NCBI RefSeq assembly: GCF_009729035.1
Contig: NZ_CP045483.1
Span: 1,820,001 to 1,884,000, forward strand
Direction of reading: 5' to 3'
Length of the DNA: 64,000 nt
Origin: Stygiolobus azoricus
Lineage (GTDB): Archaea; Thermoproteota; Thermoprotei_A; Sulfolobales; Sulfolobaceae
The notes beneath the pieces are model-generated. The model saw only the letters and a program-made list of their open reading frames with translations, was not told the origin of the DNA and did not search any database. How positions within the stretch are numbered: position 1 is the first letter of the stretch; the number at the start of each line of letters is the position of its first letter. The translations under genes were made by a program, and so were the position numbers. Shown here one piece after another: positions 63,629-64,000 of the stretch.

Positions 63629-64000
63629 TCATATTAATTCTTGCAAGGTACGCACAACAAATTTAGGTTTAACATCACTATTCTCCACGTCCTTAGTGGT
63701 AGAAATACCTGTCAAAACTAGAACAGTATCTATACCAGCATTTATCCCCATTTTTATGTCAGTCTCGAGTTGATCTCCTATCATGACGGCCTTGTTAAAC
63801 CCTCTGTCTAATTTTGTTATCATGAAAGCTACCTCGATCATCCAAGGGTTAGGTTTACCTGCGATAAAGTCTGGTGTTCTTTTCAACGCATAGGAGATGG
63901 CATTGGCCAACGCTCCAGCACCCAGTTTAAGACCATCCCTAGAAGGCCATAGTCTATCCATGTTAGTCACAATGAATTTAGCTCCGTTATATACTGCCCT
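63629..64000 (-). CDS. HAD-superfamily phosphatase, NagD/phosphoglycolate phosphatase-like (5' part outside window)
   Basis: The frame stays open to the right edge (reading [23 protein letters not shown]), so the N-terminal catalytic DxD part is missing from the window. Visible motifs are [18 protein letters not shown] (Lys of motif III) and [26 protein letters not shown] (motif IV and the family tail), typical of HAD subclass IIA enzymes such as NagD or p-nitrophenyl phosphatase. The substrate is unknown. It lies 35 bases upstream of sdhA on the same strand. Confidence 0.88.
   Translation of the reverse strand, partial: RAVYNGAKFIVTNMDRLWPSRDGLKLGAGALANAISYALKRTPDFIAGKPNPWMIEVAFMITKLDRGFNKAVMIGDQLETDIKMGINAGIDTVLVLTGISTTKDVENSDVKPKFVVRTLQELI

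Noticed and set aside
1-64000. CRISPR arrays, rRNA and tRNA genes
   Set aside because: Reading through, I found no regularly spaced repeats and no rRNA- or tRNA-like GC-rich cloverleaf; a dedicated scan such as tRNAscan-SE would be decisive.

Overview
The window looks like chromosome from a thermoacidophilic crenarchaeon of the order Sulfolobales. The supporting signs are a moderately AT-rich sequence, TATA-like boxes about 25 bases before start codons (many probably leaderless transcripts), a four-gene succinate dehydrogenase of the Sulfolobus type, a thermopsin-like protein, aIF1A/aIF2-beta/NMD3/RIO1 genes, MoaD-MoaE and ThiD-ThiN fusions, a short SSB with an acidic tail, and archaeal-type lipoate assembly genes. 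I cannot name the genus.

Layout. At 1-525 is the 3' end of an HdrB-like gene, probably the end of a sulfur-oxidising heterodisulfide-reductase-like (sHdr) locus. A hypothetical gene, a surface protein, a short winged-helix regulator with a perfect inverted repeat around its TATA box, and an SDR protein lie at 0.5-4.3 kb. At 4.4-9.0 kb is a lipoate module: two radical SAM proteins of LipS1/LipS2 type, an aldo/keto reductase and dihydrolipoamide dehydrogenase on one strand, and split lipoate ligase LplA/LplB on the other, sharing a 40-base promoter region. Since sHdr systems depend on a lipoylated carrier protein, these genes plausibly serve the HdrB-encoding locus. An MFS transporter and thiC follow, then a small membrane protein and an ABC exporter fused to a DUF1854 domain. 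At 15.3-19.0 kb is a tightly overlapping five-gene operon: SixA, Ppx/GppA, an atypical thymidylate-kinase-like P-loop kinase, a degenerate paralogue of it, and a CHAD protein. It is best read as a polyphosphate-handling operon.

The stretch 19-32 kb is accessory and decaying: two short genes, a frameshifted tusA, a broken small gene, a small membrane protein, a DsrE2-like gene, an unknown 995-residue P-loop protein, a Ser/Thr-rich surface protein, a frameshifted gene of unknown function, a TnpB remnant, an aminopropyltransferase, a GNAT, an MFS pseudogene with three frameshifts, and a membrane-anchored thermopsin-like protein.

From 32 kb the window is mainly housekeeping: moaDE-thiDN-HD hydrolase-ppa-glycosyltransferase, a type IV pilus-type ATPase and platform protein, an aIF2-beta/DUF424/NMD3/RNase HII/degenerate DRG operon, a t6A methylthiotransferase, thiolase, aIF1A-RIO1-Pno1, a PD-(D/E)XK-like protein, DUF1152, SSB-PqqD-like-MoeA-homoserine kinase-cystathionine synthase/lyase, a MoxR/VWA pair, and sdhABCD. 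A HAD phosphatase runs off the right edge. I saw no rRNA, tRNA or CRISPR array.

The strongest candidates for something new are the polyphosphate-type operon with its active/dead kinase pair, the neighbouring ABC-DUF1854 exporter, the lipoate module with an unexplained aldo/keto reductase, and the DRG-family protein that has lost its GTP-binding motifs.
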